Of a DNA stretch of 41,107 nt, positions 31,388 through 39,451 are shown piece after piece; position 1 is the stretch's first letter; every line of letters starts with the position of its first letter. The notes beneath the pieces were generated by a model that saw nothing but the letters and a program-made list of their open reading frames with translations, did not search any database and was not told the DNA's origin. Source of the DNA: Flavobacteriales bacterium (lineage in GTDB: Bacteria > Bacteroidota > Bacteroidia > Flavobacteriales_D > Sanyastnellaceae); contig JAQWFN010000100.1 in assembly GCA_029238785.1 (NCBI GenBank), forward strand, positions 1 through 41,107. The letters run 5' to 3'. A program made the translations under genes and the position numbers.

Positions 31388-32493
31388 TATTTCGGATATT
31401 CCATATTCACATCAACAGCTTTGGTGGGCGCTTGTTTCATGCGTTCCTCTAAAGACTTCTCGAAGTTAGCGATGATTTCATCAAAAGCGAGCTTCACAGG
31501 CCCAGTTTCATTCAAAACTGCTGGTCTACCAACATCTCCAGATTCCCGTAAACTTTGAATCAAAGGCAGCTCGCCCAAGAACGGTACTTGCTCAGCATCG
31601 GCCAAACGCTTTGCTCCGTCTTGACCAAAAAGGTAATATTTTTCTTCTGGGTGAGGCGGTGGCGTGAAATAACTCATGTTCTCCACCATTCCCAATACCG
31701 GCACATTGACACTTGGCAAGCGGAACATGGCAACACCCTTACGCGCATCAGCCAAAGCAACCTCCTGCGGCGTACTCACAATAATGACCCCAGTGATTGG
31801 CGCAACCTGAACCAAAGACAAATGAATATCTCCCGTACCTGGAGGAAGGTCTACAATCATGTAGTCGAGCGGACCCCAATAAGCGTCGGTAAAGAGCTGA
31901 TTGAGGGCTTTTGCCGCCATGGGCCCACGCCAAACAATGGCCTGACTGTTATCAGCAAAAAAGCCAATAGACAATACTTTTACGCCATATTGTTCGAGTG
32001 GCTCAATGAATTGATTCCCGTCGATTTCTTTTACTTGCGGACGATCGTTCACCAGGTCGAACATCGTTGGCGCAGATGGTCCGTAGATATCAGCATCAAT
32101 AAACCCCACTTTTTTACCTTGTTTCGCAAGCGCAGTGGCAAGGTTAACGGATACGGTAGACTTTCCAACTCCGCCCTTTCCAGAAGCAACAGCAATGATG
32201 TGTTTCACCCCTGGAAGTACTTTTCTTGTGTCAATGGTTTGTTCTTCTTTCGGAAGCGGAACAACATTAACATAGGTTTTTGCTTCTTTTCCGAAAGCGC
32301 GTTCTATAGCGAACATACAAGCGTCTTCCATGCGCTGCTTGTTGTGCATCGCCGGATTACTCACCTTCACCGTGAATGAAACAGTATTTCCTTCCATCTT
32401 TAACTCATCAACCAAATTCAAGGTAATGATGTCTTTCTTCAAATCTGGCTCAACCACATTGGATAAGGCCTCTAATACTGCTTCTCTTGTCAT
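31387..32493 (-). CDS. mrp: Mrp/ApbC family iron-sulphur carrier ATPase
   Basis: 368 residues from ATG 32493; the open frame extends 15 codons further but that part overlaps the preceding gene and has no similarity. An N-terminal MIP18/DUF59 domain (about 1-85) is followed by a deviant Walker A 'ASGKGGVGKSTVSVNLA' (103-119), 'GFIDADIYGPSAPTMF', 'YMIVDLPPGTGDIHLS' (Walker B) and 'GMVENMSYFTPP'. In many Mrp proteins a CxxC follows 'ENMS.F'; here that place reads 'TPPPHPEEKYYLFG' without Cys, a variant I recall from other Bacteroidota. It is coupled to the Nfu gene downstream. Confidence 0.93.
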   Translation of the reverse strand: MTREAVLEALSNVVEPDLKKDIITLNLVDELKMEGNTVSFTVKVSNPAMHNKQRMEDACMFAIERAFGKEAKTYVNVVPLPKEEQTIDTRKVLPGVKHIIAVASGKGGVGKSTVSVNLATALAKQGKKVGFIDADIYGPSAPTMFDLVNDRPQVKEIDGNQFIEPLEQYGVKVLSIGFFADNSQAIVWRGPMAAKALNQLFTDAYWGPLDYMIVDLPPGTGDIHLSLVQVAPITGVIIVSTPQEVALADARKGVAMFRLPSVNVPVLGMVENMSYFTPPPHPEEKYYLFGQDGAKRLADAEQVPFLGELPLIQSLRESGDVGRPAVLNETGPVKLAFDEIIANFEKSLEERMKQAPTKAVDVNMEYPK

Positions 32494-32534
32494 ATCGCTT
32501 CTTCTATTCTTAATCCTATTCTTCAACCATGAGC

Positions 32535-32888
32535 TCAAGACTCCATTTTAAGTTCAGTGCTGGGGTCCCAAAAATACTGCTCAAAGTCCACAATTTGGTT
32601 GTTCAACACAGGAATTCCCTCAGCTTTTAACTTTTCTTCCATCTCATCGGGTTGAGAAAAGTGGATTTTGCCCGTGAGTAAGCCTTGGGCATTCACCACA
32701 CGGTGGGCTGGAATTGCCGGTGTTCGACCTATCGAGGCATTCATGGCCCATCCTACCATTCGCGCACTCCGGGGGGCTCCGAGGTACCTGGCTATGGCCA
32801 CATAAGAACTCACTCTTCCTTCAGGAATCAATTCAACAACGGCAAAAACGTCGTCGAAAAAAGAATGTGTTTTGGCACTGTATTTCAA
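32535..32888 (-). CDS. Alkyltransferase-like protein (ATL) with Ala in place of the acceptor Cys
   Basis: 117 residues, the size of ATL proteins. It keeps the DNA-binding fold of O6-alkylguanine-DNA alkyltransferase: 'VVELIPEGRVSSYVAIARYLGAPRSARMVGWAMNAS' (about 17-52, with the arginine-finger region) and 'RTPAIPAHRVVNAQGLLTG'. In active alkyltransferases the motif is PCHRV; here it is PAHRV (A61). ATL proteins cannot transfer alkyl groups but flag O6-alkylguanine for nucleotide excision repair. The start is TTG, overlapping the trmB stop (TTGA). It ends 41 bases before the mrp start. Confidence 0.9.
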   Translation of the reverse strand: MKYSAKTHSFFDDVFAVVELIPEGRVSSYVAIARYLGAPRSARMVGWAMNASIGRTPAIPAHRVVNAQGLLTGKIHFSQPDEMEEKLKAEGIPVLNNQIVDFEQYFWDPSTELKMES

Positions 32889-33568
32889 ACCTTAAATCGA
32901 ATGTAATTGATGCTACGCCCTTTTGCCGACCAAATTTCTTCGTAATGCGTGCGAACACTTAAAATCTCCGCAAGATCCGCATCCACCTCATGCACTAACT
33001 TTCCATGAACATCATTGGAGTCGATTAAAACTTCATACTTCTCTTCAGCCAGAGCCTCTTGAGTGTATTCATAAAGCAAAGGGCTATCGGTCTTCACGTG
33101 AATTAATCCGCCCGGCTTAATGAACTTCTTATAACGGTCGATAAACTTCGGTGAAGTTAGTCGCTTTGTTCCTTTTTCGTCTTTCGGTTGAGGGTCCGAA
33201 AAAGTCAACCAAATTTCATCAATCTCACCTTCACTAAAAAATTGAGCAATAAACTCGATTCTTGTTCTCAAGAAAGCCACATTCTTCAATCCCTCTTCGT
33301 TTGAGGTTTTCGCTCCTCTCCAGAAACGGTGACCTTTAATGTCTACACCGATGAAGTTTCGTTCAGGATATTTTCTCGCCAGCGCAACACTGTACTCCCC
33401 TTTTCCACAGCCCAACTCAAGGGTTATTGGATGATCGTTCCCAAAAACCTCCTTGTGCCACTCCCCTTTCATAAACTCTTTACCGTCGATGATTTCTTGT
33501 AATGATGGCTCATAAACGTTGTTGAAGGTTTTATTCTCATTCCACTTTTTCAATTTCCCTTTTCCCAT
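32885..33568 (-). CDS. trmB: tRNA (guanine-N7-)-methyltransferase TrmB
   Basis: 227 residues. Rossmann SAM motif 'LELGCGKGEYSVALARKYPERNFIGVDIKG' (about 50-79), 'WLTFSDPQPKDEKGTKRLTSPKFIDRY' (family form FPDPWPK.RH.KRRL; here SDPQPK), 'GLIHVKTDSPLLYEYT' and the C-terminal 'VRTHYEEIWSAKGRSINYIRFK'. It methylates G46 in the variable loop of tRNAs. It leads a run with the ATL, mrp and nifU genes. A -7 box at 33588-33595 gives a leader of about 13 bases. Confidence 0.94.
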   Translation of the reverse strand: MGKGKLKKWNENKTFNNVYEPSLQEIIDGKEFMKGEWHKEVFGNDHPITLELGCGKGEYSVALARKYPERNFIGVDIKGHRFWRGAKTSNEEGLKNVAFLRTRIEFIAQFFSEGEIDEIWLTFSDPQPKDEKGTKRLTSPKFIDRYKKFIKPGGLIHVKTDSPLLYEYTQEALAEEKYEVLIDSNDVHGKLVHEVDADLAEILSVRTHYEEIWSAKGRSINYIRFKV

Positions 33569-33577
33569 GGTCTGTCT

Positions 33578-33605
33578 TTGAAGGACGCAAAATTAGCTAT
33601 TTTCG
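33578..33605 (+). promoter_or_regulatory. Candidate promoter of the glycosyltransferase gene
   Basis: TTG (33578-33580), 17-base spacer, TATTTTCG (33598-33605), close to the consensus. The ATG at 33610 follows after four bases, so the mRNA may be leaderless. Confidence 0.4.
33588..33595 (-). promoter_or_regulatory. Candidate -7 box (TAATTTTG) of the trmB operon
   Basis: Exact TAnnTTTG match on the minus strand, 20 bases before the trmB ATG. It lies two bases from the -7-like box of the divergent glycosyltransferase gene. Confidence 0.45.
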
Positions 33606-33609
33606 TGTC

Positions 33610-34683
33610 ATGAAGGCAGATCGTCAGGTGCTTGTTTGTGTATTGGACTGGGGCCTTGGTCATGCTACCCGCTGCGCAGTCATCATCAAAGACCTCCAAG
33701 CGCTTGAATACACGCCTGTTCTTGCGGCTCATGGCGCTGCTTTTTTCTGGCTGAAGGAAAATTTCCCTCAACTGGAAATCATCGAAAAGCCTGGTTACGA
33801 GGTGAGCTACAGCAAAGAAATCCCTTTTTTCATCGATGTCTTTCGTCAGCTCCCCAAGCTTTTTTCACGCATTAAGGAAGAGAAAAAATGGTTGGATGAA
33901 TTATTGGAAAAGCGCCCCTTTCAAGCCATCATTTCAGACAATTGTTACGGTTGTTACCACCATACAATTCCTTCCTTCATCATCACGCACCAAACCCAAC
34001 TTCCCGTAAAAGGCTTAGCAGGGAAAATGGCACAAAAGCGAGTTAACAAGGCACTGGCTCCCTTCGATGCCGTTCTTATTCCAGATGTTGCAGGTGATCT
34101 TAATTTCGCAGGCGCATTATCTCATCATCAACTCAAAAAAGTCCATTATATAGGCGCTTTGAGCCGATTTGAAGGCGATGACTCCAGCATTCATGCGAAA
34201 AAAAGCTTCAGCGTTTGTGCGTTAATAAGCGGACCCGAGCCCGAACGGGCGTATTTTGAAAGAGCACTACATGCATCGCTTCAAAACATTCCCGGTAAAC
34301 ACCTCCTTTTTACTGGAAGCAACTCACCTTTATTCAAAAGCACAGCACAAATCCAGTGTTTCACTTTGCATGAAAGCAAGGAAATCAGCGAGGCAGTGCA
34401 GCAGAGTGAAGTGATCATTACAAGGGCAGGTTATAGTTCTTTGATGGACCTCGCTAGTCTAAAAAAGAAGGCCTTTCTTATTCCCACTCCCGGACAAAAA
34501 GAGCAAGAATACCTCGCAGAATTCTGGGCTGAGCGCTACGGATTTACTTGGGTGAAGGCACTCCAAAATCTTCATGCTGAAATTCAAGCTGGATTAGAGC
34601 GACCCTTTGAGGCGAGCTTATTACCTGAAAACATCAGCATCAAAGAGCGCCAAGGAATAATCGCTGAACTGCTCGGGCAATAA
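33610..34683 (+). CDS. GT-B fold glycosyltransferase-like protein (family 28 / MurG-like)
   Basis: 357 residues, no signal peptide. N-terminal 'VLVCVLDWGLGHATRCAVIIKDL' is the GxGHxTR opening of MurG/GT28-like enzymes. The C-terminal half has 'ALISGPEPERAYFE' and 'SEVIITRAGYSSLMDLASLKKKAFLIPTPGQKEQEYLAEFW', the nucleotide-sugar site (RAGYSS.MDL...P.PGQ.EQ). It probably transfers a sugar or makes a sugar-linked metabolite at the cytoplasmic side. Donor and acceptor are unknown. It lies away from the sugar-nucleotide operon, divergent from trmB. Confidence 0.8.
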   Translation: MKADRQVLVCVLDWGLGHATRCAVIIKDLQALEYTPVLAAHGAAFFWLKENFPQLEIIEKPGYEVSYSKEIPFFIDVFRQLPKLFSRIKEEKKWLDELLEKRPFQAIISDNCYGCYHHTIPSFIITHQTQLPVKGLAGKMAQKRVNKALAPFDAVLIPDVAGDLNFAGALSHHQLKKVHYIGALSRFEGDDSSIHAKKSFSVCALISGPEPERAYFERALHASLQNIPGKHLLFTGSNSPLFKSTAQIQCFTLHESKEISEAVQQSEVIITRAGYSSLMDLASLKKKAFLIPTPGQKEQEYLAEFWAERYGFTWVKALQNLHAEIQAGLERPFEASLLPENISIKERQGIIAELLGQ

Positions 34684-34695
34684 AGCCACCTTCCT

Positions 34696-34703
34696 TACCT
34701 TTG
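34696..34703 (+). promoter_or_regulatory. Candidate -7 box (TACCTTTG) for tadA
   Basis: Exact TAnnTTTG match, 30 bases before the ATG at 34734. No TTG at the expected spacing. Confidence 0.45.
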
Positions 34704-34733
34704 TGCTTCATCATCCCCCAAAAAAAACACCTT

Positions 34734-35207
34734 ATGTTACAGCCATTAAGCGACGAACACTTTATGAAAATGGCCCTTCGCGAAGCTGAAATAGCTTTCG
34801 AATTGGACGAGGTTCCGGTGGGAGCTGTTGTGGTAGCTAAGGGTCAAATCATTGGCCGATCACACAACCTCACGGAAAGGCTCAATGATTTTACGGCACA
34901 TGCTGAAATGCAGGCCTTCACCTCTGCAACAGAATACCTCGGAGGAAAGTACCTTGATCAGTGCACCTTGTATGTTACTCTGGAGCCTTGTCCCATGTGC
35001 GCTGGAGCTGCCTTTTGGACGAGAATTGGTCGAATTGTTTTCGGAGCACACGATTTGAAGCGAGGTTATCAACGCTTAGAGAAACAGCTGAAGCATGACA
35101 CCGTTATTCATCCAAAAACAGAAGTGACTGGCGGCATCATGGAAGAAGAATGTGCCGATTTAATCAAGCGCTTCTTCGCCTCAAAACGAAAGCCCAAGCT
35201 CCGTTAA
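34734..35207 (+). CDS. tadA: tRNA-specific adenosine deaminase TadA
   Basis: 157 residues from ATG 34734; an in-frame TTG 11 codons upstream falls inside a promoter-like box. Zinc deaminase motifs: 'FTAHAEMQAF' (HAE with the proton-shuttling Glu) and 'TLEPCPMCAGAAFWTRI' (PCxxC). It converts A34 to inosine in tRNA-Arg(ACG). 'MKMALREAEIAFELDEVPVGAVVV' is the usual N-terminus. Confidence 0.94.
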   Translation: MLQPLSDEHFMKMALREAEIAFELDEVPVGAVVVAKGQIIGRSHNLTERLNDFTAHAEMQAFTSATEYLGGKYLDQCTLYVTLEPCPMCAGAAFWTRIGRIVFGAHDLKRGYQRLEKQLKHDTVIHPKTEVTGGIMEEECADLIKRFFASKRKPKLR

Positions 35208-35249
35208 ATCAGCTTCTCGGTTTTGTATTAAGAGCTCAAAGCGAATTCA

Positions 35250-35257
35250 TACCTTTG
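35250..35257 (+). promoter_or_regulatory. Candidate -7 box (TACCTTTG) for mgtE
   Basis: Exact TAnnTTTG match only four bases before the ATG at 35262, implying a leaderless or nearly leaderless mRNA. A TTG lies 24 bases upstream, too far for the standard spacing. Confidence 0.45.
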
Positions 35258-35261
35258 CGCC

Positions 35262-36626
35262 ATGCTCGAAATCACACGAGATTATATACAAAACTTGCAG
35301 GAAGACATCGCCCTTGGAAAAGACTCCGCGATTATTGCCCTGTTAACAGACGTTCACCCCGCAGATATCGCTGATGTCTTTGAGGAACTTCGCGCTGAAG
35401 AGAACGCCTATGTGTATAAACTGCTCGATCGAGAACTTGCCGCAGGAGTTATTGTGGAGCTTGATGAAGATGTTCGAGAGCGACTCCTGCAATCATTCAC
35501 CAGTAAAGAAATTGCCGAAGAGGTGATTGAGCACATCGATTCTGATGACGCCTCTGATATGATCTCCGAGTTGTCTGACGAGAAAATCGAAGAGATCATT
35601 TCTCATATCGAAGACGAAGAAAAGGCAAGCGATATTATCGACCTGCTCAACTATCGAGAAGGTACGGCGGGTGCACTGATGGCGAAAGAGTTAATCAGGG
35701 TGAATGAGAAATGGACCGTTGCGCACTGCATTCGCGAAATGAGAAAACAGGCGGAGGAACTCGATAATGTTTACACCATTTATGTTGTTGACGACAAAGA
35801 TGTTTTGCTTGGCCGTCTTTCATTAAAACGACTTTTGTTCTCTGCTTCAACTACCAGAACCATTATAAAAGACATCTACGACCCTCAAACCATTTACACC
35901 GTTTTGGCTAGTGAAACTGAGGAGAAAGTGGCCAACATCATGGAGAAGTATGATTTGGTGGCGCTTCCTGTTTTGAATGAATCTGGGCAACTCCTTGGTA
36001 GAATTACCATCGATGATGTGGTTGATGTGATCATGGAAGAAGCAGAACGCGACTACCAAATGGCCAGTGGTATTTCTGAAGACGTTGAGGCAAGCGACAG
36101 CATCTGGACCCTCACACGAGCGCGTATTCCATGGCTTTTAATTGGAATGGCTGGTGGTATCGCTAGTGCTTACGTTATTGGCATCTTCGATATTGAGAAG
36201 CACCCAGAAATGGCCTTGTTCATCCCTTTGATTACGGCAATGGCTGGAAATGCTGGAGTTCAATCTGCGGCCATTGTTGTTCAAGGTTTGGCCAACAACA
36301 GCCTAAGAATGGAAGCCATCACCAGAAAACTACTCAAAGAATTGGCAGTGGGGCTTTTTAACGGCTTGATCTGTAGCTCCATCCTCTTGCTCTCTAGTGT
36401 AGTTTTGCACTTTAGCCTTGATTTGAGCATCACCGTAAGCGTGGCACTCCTCTCGGTAATTACCTTTGCCGCTGTTTTTGGGACTTTTGTTCCCTTGGTA
36501 TTGAACAGATACAAAATCGATCCCGCCTTGGCTACTGGTCCTTTCGTTACCACTGCAAACGACATCATTGGACTCATGATCTACTTTATGGTGGGTAACA
36601 TGCTGATGACTGCCGTTGGTGCTTAA
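35262..36626 (+). CDS. mgtE: Magnesium transporter MgtE
   Basis: 454 residues, standard length. MgtE_N superhelical domain (about 20-125, 'LLTDVHPADIADVFEELRAEE', 'LSDEKIEEIISHIEDEE'), a CBS pair (about 130-250, 'LMAKELIRVNEKWTV', 'VLNESGQLLGRITIDDVVDVI'), then five membrane segments (about 283-452) with 'FIPLITAMAGNAGVQSAAIVVQGLA' (ion-pore helix) and 'GPFVTTANDIIGLMIYF' (the conserved Asp of the pore). The N-terminal and CBS domains close the channel when cytosolic Mg2+ is high. Located in the inner membrane. Confidence 0.96.
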   Translation: MLEITRDYIQNLQEDIALGKDSAIIALLTDVHPADIADVFEELRAEENAYVYKLLDRELAAGVIVELDEDVRERLLQSFTSKEIAEEVIEHIDSDDASDMISELSDEKIEEIISHIEDEEKASDIIDLLNYREGTAGALMAKELIRVNEKWTVAHCIREMRKQAEELDNVYTIYVVDDKDVLLGRLSLKRLLFSASTTRTIIKDIYDPQTIYTVLASETEEKVANIMEKYDLVALPVLNESGQLLGRITIDDVVDVIMEEAERDYQMASGISEDVEASDSIWTLTRARIPWLLIGMAGGIASAYVIGIFDIEKHPEMALFIPLITAMAGNAGVQSAAIVVQGLANNSLRMEAITRKLLKELAVGLFNGLICSSILLLSSVVLHFSLDLSITVSVALLSVITFAAVFGTFVPLVLNRYKIDPALATGPFVTTANDIIGLMIYFMVGNMLMTAVGA

Positions 36627-36637
36627 TATCTACTTAC

Positions 36638-37585
36638 ATGAAGGTCCTTTTTATTGATCGTGTGCATCCCATTCTTGAGGAACGTTTGATTGCAGACGGA
36701 CACCTTTGTACGCACAATTATACTTGCGACTTTAATGAATTGAAGCAGCTCATTTCCGATCAAGAGGGACTTGTTCTGCGCTCCCGTTTGAAGGTGAATA
36801 AGGAGCTACTTCGCGAAGCAAAATCATTAAAGTTTATTGCGCGAAGTGGTGCTGGGCTTGAAAACATCGACTTAGAAACCTGCGCTGAATTGGGCATTGA
36901 GGTGTTTAACTCCCCGGAAGGAAATCAAGACGCGGTTGGAGAACATGCTGTAGGAATGTTGTTGATGATGTTGAATCATTTAGGGCGATGCAACCAAGAG
37001 GTTCGAGACGGACTATGGCGCAGAGAAGCCAACAGGGGCAAAGAATTGAATGCGATGTGTGTAGGACTGATTGGTTTTGGGCACATGGGACAGCGTTTTG
37101 CTCAAAAACTGAGTGGCATTGGTTGCGAAATTTTAGCTTATGATAAATATGCGAGTAAGCCAAGCCAATTCGACTACGTGCAGTCTGTAAGTTTAGAAGC
37201 CTTGCAGCAACGCGCAGATGTGATTAGTTTCCACACGCCTCAAACAGCTGAAACCAAACATTATTTTAACCCTGCCTTTTTAGAGAAGTGCGAAAAGAAC
37301 ATCTATCTCATCAATACAGCCCGAGGTTCTGCGGTGGACACCAGCGCTTTGCTCGAGGGCTTGAAGTCTGGGAAAGTACTTGGCGCTTGTCTTGATGTAT
37401 TGGAATACGAACCCTCGTCATTCGAAGGTTTAGACACCAAAGCTTTACCTCAGGTTTTTAAGGAGCTATGTGCTTTTGAACAGGTGATTTTCTCACCACA
37501 TGTTGCTGGGTGGACAGAAGAAAGCCTCATCAAACTCTCCAGCTTTTTGGCCGATAAAATTCAGCACCGCTTTCCAACGAAGTAA
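36638..37585 (+). CDS. D-2-hydroxyacid dehydrogenase (3-phosphoglycerate dehydrogenase-like)
   Basis: 315 residues. NAD site 'VGLIGFGHMGQRFAQKL' (142-158), 'FIARSGAGLENIDLE', catalytic Arg in 'INTARGSAVD' (R229), a Glu in 'LDVLEYEPS' and His in 'FSPHVAGWTEES' (H288). There is no ACT or other regulatory domain at the C-terminus, so it is the short type. Such enzymes oxidise D-2-hydroxyacids; the substrate (3-phosphoglycerate, glycerate, lactate) is not fixed by the sequence. It starts 11 bases after mgtE and may share its transcript. A terminator follows at 37652-37688. Confidence 0.88.
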   Translation: MKVLFIDRVHPILEERLIADGHLCTHNYTCDFNELKQLISDQEGLVLRSRLKVNKELLREAKSLKFIARSGAGLENIDLETCAELGIEVFNSPEGNQDAVGEHAVGMLLMMLNHLGRCNQEVRDGLWRREANRGKELNAMCVGLIGFGHMGQRFAQKLSGIGCEILAYDKYASKPSQFDYVQSVSLEALQQRADVISFHTPQTAETKHYFNPAFLEKCEKNIYLINTARGSAVDTSALLEGLKSGKVLGACLDVLEYEPSSFEGLDTKALPQVFKELCAFEQVIFSPHVAGWTEESLIKLSSFLADKIQHRFPTK

Positions 37586-37651
37586 GTTATTTGAATCTTT
37601 TGCGATGGGCATTTGAACTGATATCGCTGATCAAGACAAGATCTTTTAGAC

Positions 37652-37688
37652 AAAAAAAGACCCACATTCAACATGTAGGTCTTTTCAG
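37652..37688. terminator. Bidirectional intrinsic terminator
   Basis: An 8-bp stem AAAAGACC/GGTCTTTT (37655-37662 with 37678-37685), extended after one mismatch by four pairs (ACAT/ATGT), flanked by an A-run on the left. It lies between the convergent dehydrogenase and exbD genes and can serve both. Confidence 0.8.
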
Positions 37689-37708
37689 TATCTCAGCTGA
37701 AAGTAGGC

Positions 37709-38185
37709 TTAGTTGCCTCCTCCAGTACGTTCACGTTCATTCGTTGAGTAAAGGATTTTCAATGCAGTAGCTTTACGTAGTTCTTGCTTCACGTCTGTAA
37801 CTACTTTCATTTTAGTATCCTGATCGACTTTAAGCGACACCCACATTTTGGATTGTTCCTCCTCACGCATGGTGTTTCTTTCTTTGTCTACCCAAGTTTG
37901 TACATCTTGAACAGTTGCGAACACATCATTCAATTGAATAACGGGCTCACTACCGAATGTTTCGCGGTCTTGTGGTGGTCCGATATTGATATAACGAATA
38001 AGGTGTTTCTTTTCGATTTTCTCAATTTCGGAAGCTTTTGGCTTCACCACTTTTACTTTTTCTTCTTCGGTACGCAATACGGTTGCAACCATGAAGAAGA
38101 ACAAAAGCATGAAGACAATATCTGGAAGGGAGGCCGTTGATACAGCTGCCATTTCCTTTTTTCCACCTTTTCTAAATTTTCCCAT
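37709..38185 (-). CDS. exbD: ExbD/TolR-type biopolymer transport protein
   Basis: 158 residues from ATG 38185; an in-frame TTG two codons earlier is less likely. One membrane segment near the N-terminus ('SLPDIVFMLLFFFMVATVL', about 18-36) holds the conserved proton-path Asp of ExbD. The charged linker ('TEEEKVKVVKPKASEIEKIEKK') is followed by a periplasmic domain to the C-terminus. It is the last gene of the ExbB-x-ExbD-ExbD operon and the second of two different ExbD copies. It ends in a short Gly-rich tail. These proteins couple the proton gradient to TonB or a TonB-like partner. Confidence 0.9.
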   Translation of the reverse strand: MGKFRKGGKKEMAAVSTASLPDIVFMLLFFFMVATVLRTEEEKVKVVKPKASEIEKIEKKHLIRYINIGPPQDRETFGSEPVIQLNDVFATVQDVQTWVDKERNTMREEEQSKMWVSLKVDQDTKMKVVTDVKQELRKATALKILYSTNERERTGGGN

Positions 38186-38193
38186 GATCAATA

Positions 38194-38967
38194 TTAATTA
38201 CCGTACATGTTACCTGTTTCATTTGGCTCAGCCTCAGAAATACGTTGTGGATAAACCGCTCTCACCGCTTCGATTTGCTCTGCCAACTTTAAGTCGTCTG
38301 GCTTTCTTTCGTAGCGTGTTTTCAGTTCATCGTAGGTAATTCCGAATTTGTCCAAGCTAATTTCATCACGCAATTCGTTCACAGCCGCTTGCAACTCATT
38401 TTGTACTTGAATGTACATGTCGTAAGTGGTGTTGTTATCGTTTTGCATTGAAATCAGTGCAGAAGAAGGGAGTTCGTAATAATCTCCCCCAAGAAGACGA
38501 ATAGCCGCAGCTTTTTCTTCCCATTTCTCCAGCTCCTTTTCGAAGGCTTTTTTCGTGTTTTCATCAGTAGCTGTTGCAACCGCTTGTGTATAGTCGGCTA
38601 CTTTTTGTGCTACATCTGCTTTACTTACTCTTGCTCTCACAGGGAAGTTTTCAACGTCACCTTTGTTAGGGTAACGCAGACCGTCTCCGTTCGCGATCAA
38701 GAATTCTTTAGCGCCTTCTTTCAGTTTGCTGATGTTCATGATTTCCCCTTCAACCAAGAGTTGGTCCTTACCGTTCACCAAAACAACATAAATGTTACGT
38801 TGCTTAACAACTGGAGGATTCTCAATAGGAGGTTGAATTGGCGGCAACTGGCGTTGAATTCCTTCATCGGAATCAATGGTAGTTGTCACCAACCAGAAAA
38901 TCAGCAGGAGGAAGGCGATATCCGCCATGGAACCGGCATTAATTTCAGGTATGGATCGACGACTCAT
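38194..38967 (-). CDS. exbD: ExbD/TolR-type biopolymer transport protein, long form
   Basis: 257 residues, longer than the usual ~140. N-terminal 'IPEINAGSMADIAFLLLIFWLVTTTI' has the membrane segment (about 15-31) with the functional Asp (D16). The periplasmic part is enlarged by a helical, charged insert of about 90 residues ('ARVSKADVAQKVADYTQAVATATDENTKKAFEKELEKWEEKAAA') before the usual C-terminal region. It starts eight bases after the small membrane protein gene. The two ExbD copies in one operon probably form mixed or alternative complexes with the single ExbB. Confidence 0.9.
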   Translation of the reverse strand: MSRRSIPEINAGSMADIAFLLLIFWLVTTTIDSDEGIQRQLPPIQPPIENPPVVKQRNIYVVLVNGKDQLLVEGEIMNISKLKEGAKEFLIANGDGLRYPNKGDVENFPVRARVSKADVAQKVADYTQAVATATDENTKKAFEKELEKWEEKAAAIRLLGGDYYELPSSALISMQNDNNTTYDMYIQVQNELQAAVNELRDEISLDKFGITYDELKTRYERKPDDLKLAEQIEAVRAVYPQRISEAEPNETGNMYGN

Positions 38968-38975
38968 AATTCCGT

Positions 38976-39446
38976 TTATTTGAAGATTTTACTCACCTCT
39001 GCCCACAAGATTGTAACGATGGCTACACCACCTAGGATGTAAGTCATGATCAAACCTCCACCAGAGAACTGTGAGATTTTTGGCGTTACTACTTCATCTT
39101 GAATTTTCTCGAGTGCTGGGTAGATTTCATCACTTGCCAATCCGTAGAAGCTCACAAGAGCAATCAAAACAAAGGCAACAAGACCAATCAACATTCCCAT
39201 TCTTTTTTTAATGTTCATCACGAAGAACACGATACCGAAGATCACGGCGGCCAATACACACAGCACACCAACTACTAAGGTCACGTTATACACAATGTTC
39301 AAGTAGGTACCGTAGTTGTCCATACCTTCCATCATGCTTTCTTCGGGAACACTCTTTCCGATAATCACGAGGCAGCAGATCAATCCAATCAAAATGATGA
39401 TTGAACGAACAACGCCCATGATAATTTTTAGAACCTTATTTCCCAT
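38976..39446 (-). CDS. Small membrane protein of the ExbBD operon
   Basis: 156 residues with four predicted membrane segments (about 8-28, 48-72, 83-104, 132-152). A short periplasmic stretch ('GKSVPEESMMEGMDNYGTYL') lies between the first and second, and a charged loop ('EKIQDEVVTPKISQFSGGG') before the last. I recall a protein of this kind between ExbB and ExbD in other Bacteroidota, but know no name or function. Its fixed position, with five to eight bases to both neighbours, suggests it is an accessory part of the motor complex. Confidence 0.8.
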   Translation of the reverse strand: MGNKVLKIIMGVVRSIIILIGLICCLVIIGKSVPEESMMEGMDNYGTYLNIVYNVTLVVGVLCVLAAVIFGIVFFVMNIKKRMGMLIGLVAFVLIALVSFYGLASDEIYPALEKIQDEVVTPKISQFSGGGLIMTYILGGVAIVTILWAEVSKIFK

Positions 39447-39451
39447 TTTGA

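Noticed and set aside
31555-32379. A 274-codon + strand open frame opposite mrp
   Set aside because: Antisense shadow of a strongly conserved Mrp ATPase; composition rich in Arg, His and Trp is unlike a real protein.
34696-34733. TTG start of tadA at 34701
   Set aside because: It would fall inside the -7 box; the ATG at 34734 gives the normal TadA N-terminus.
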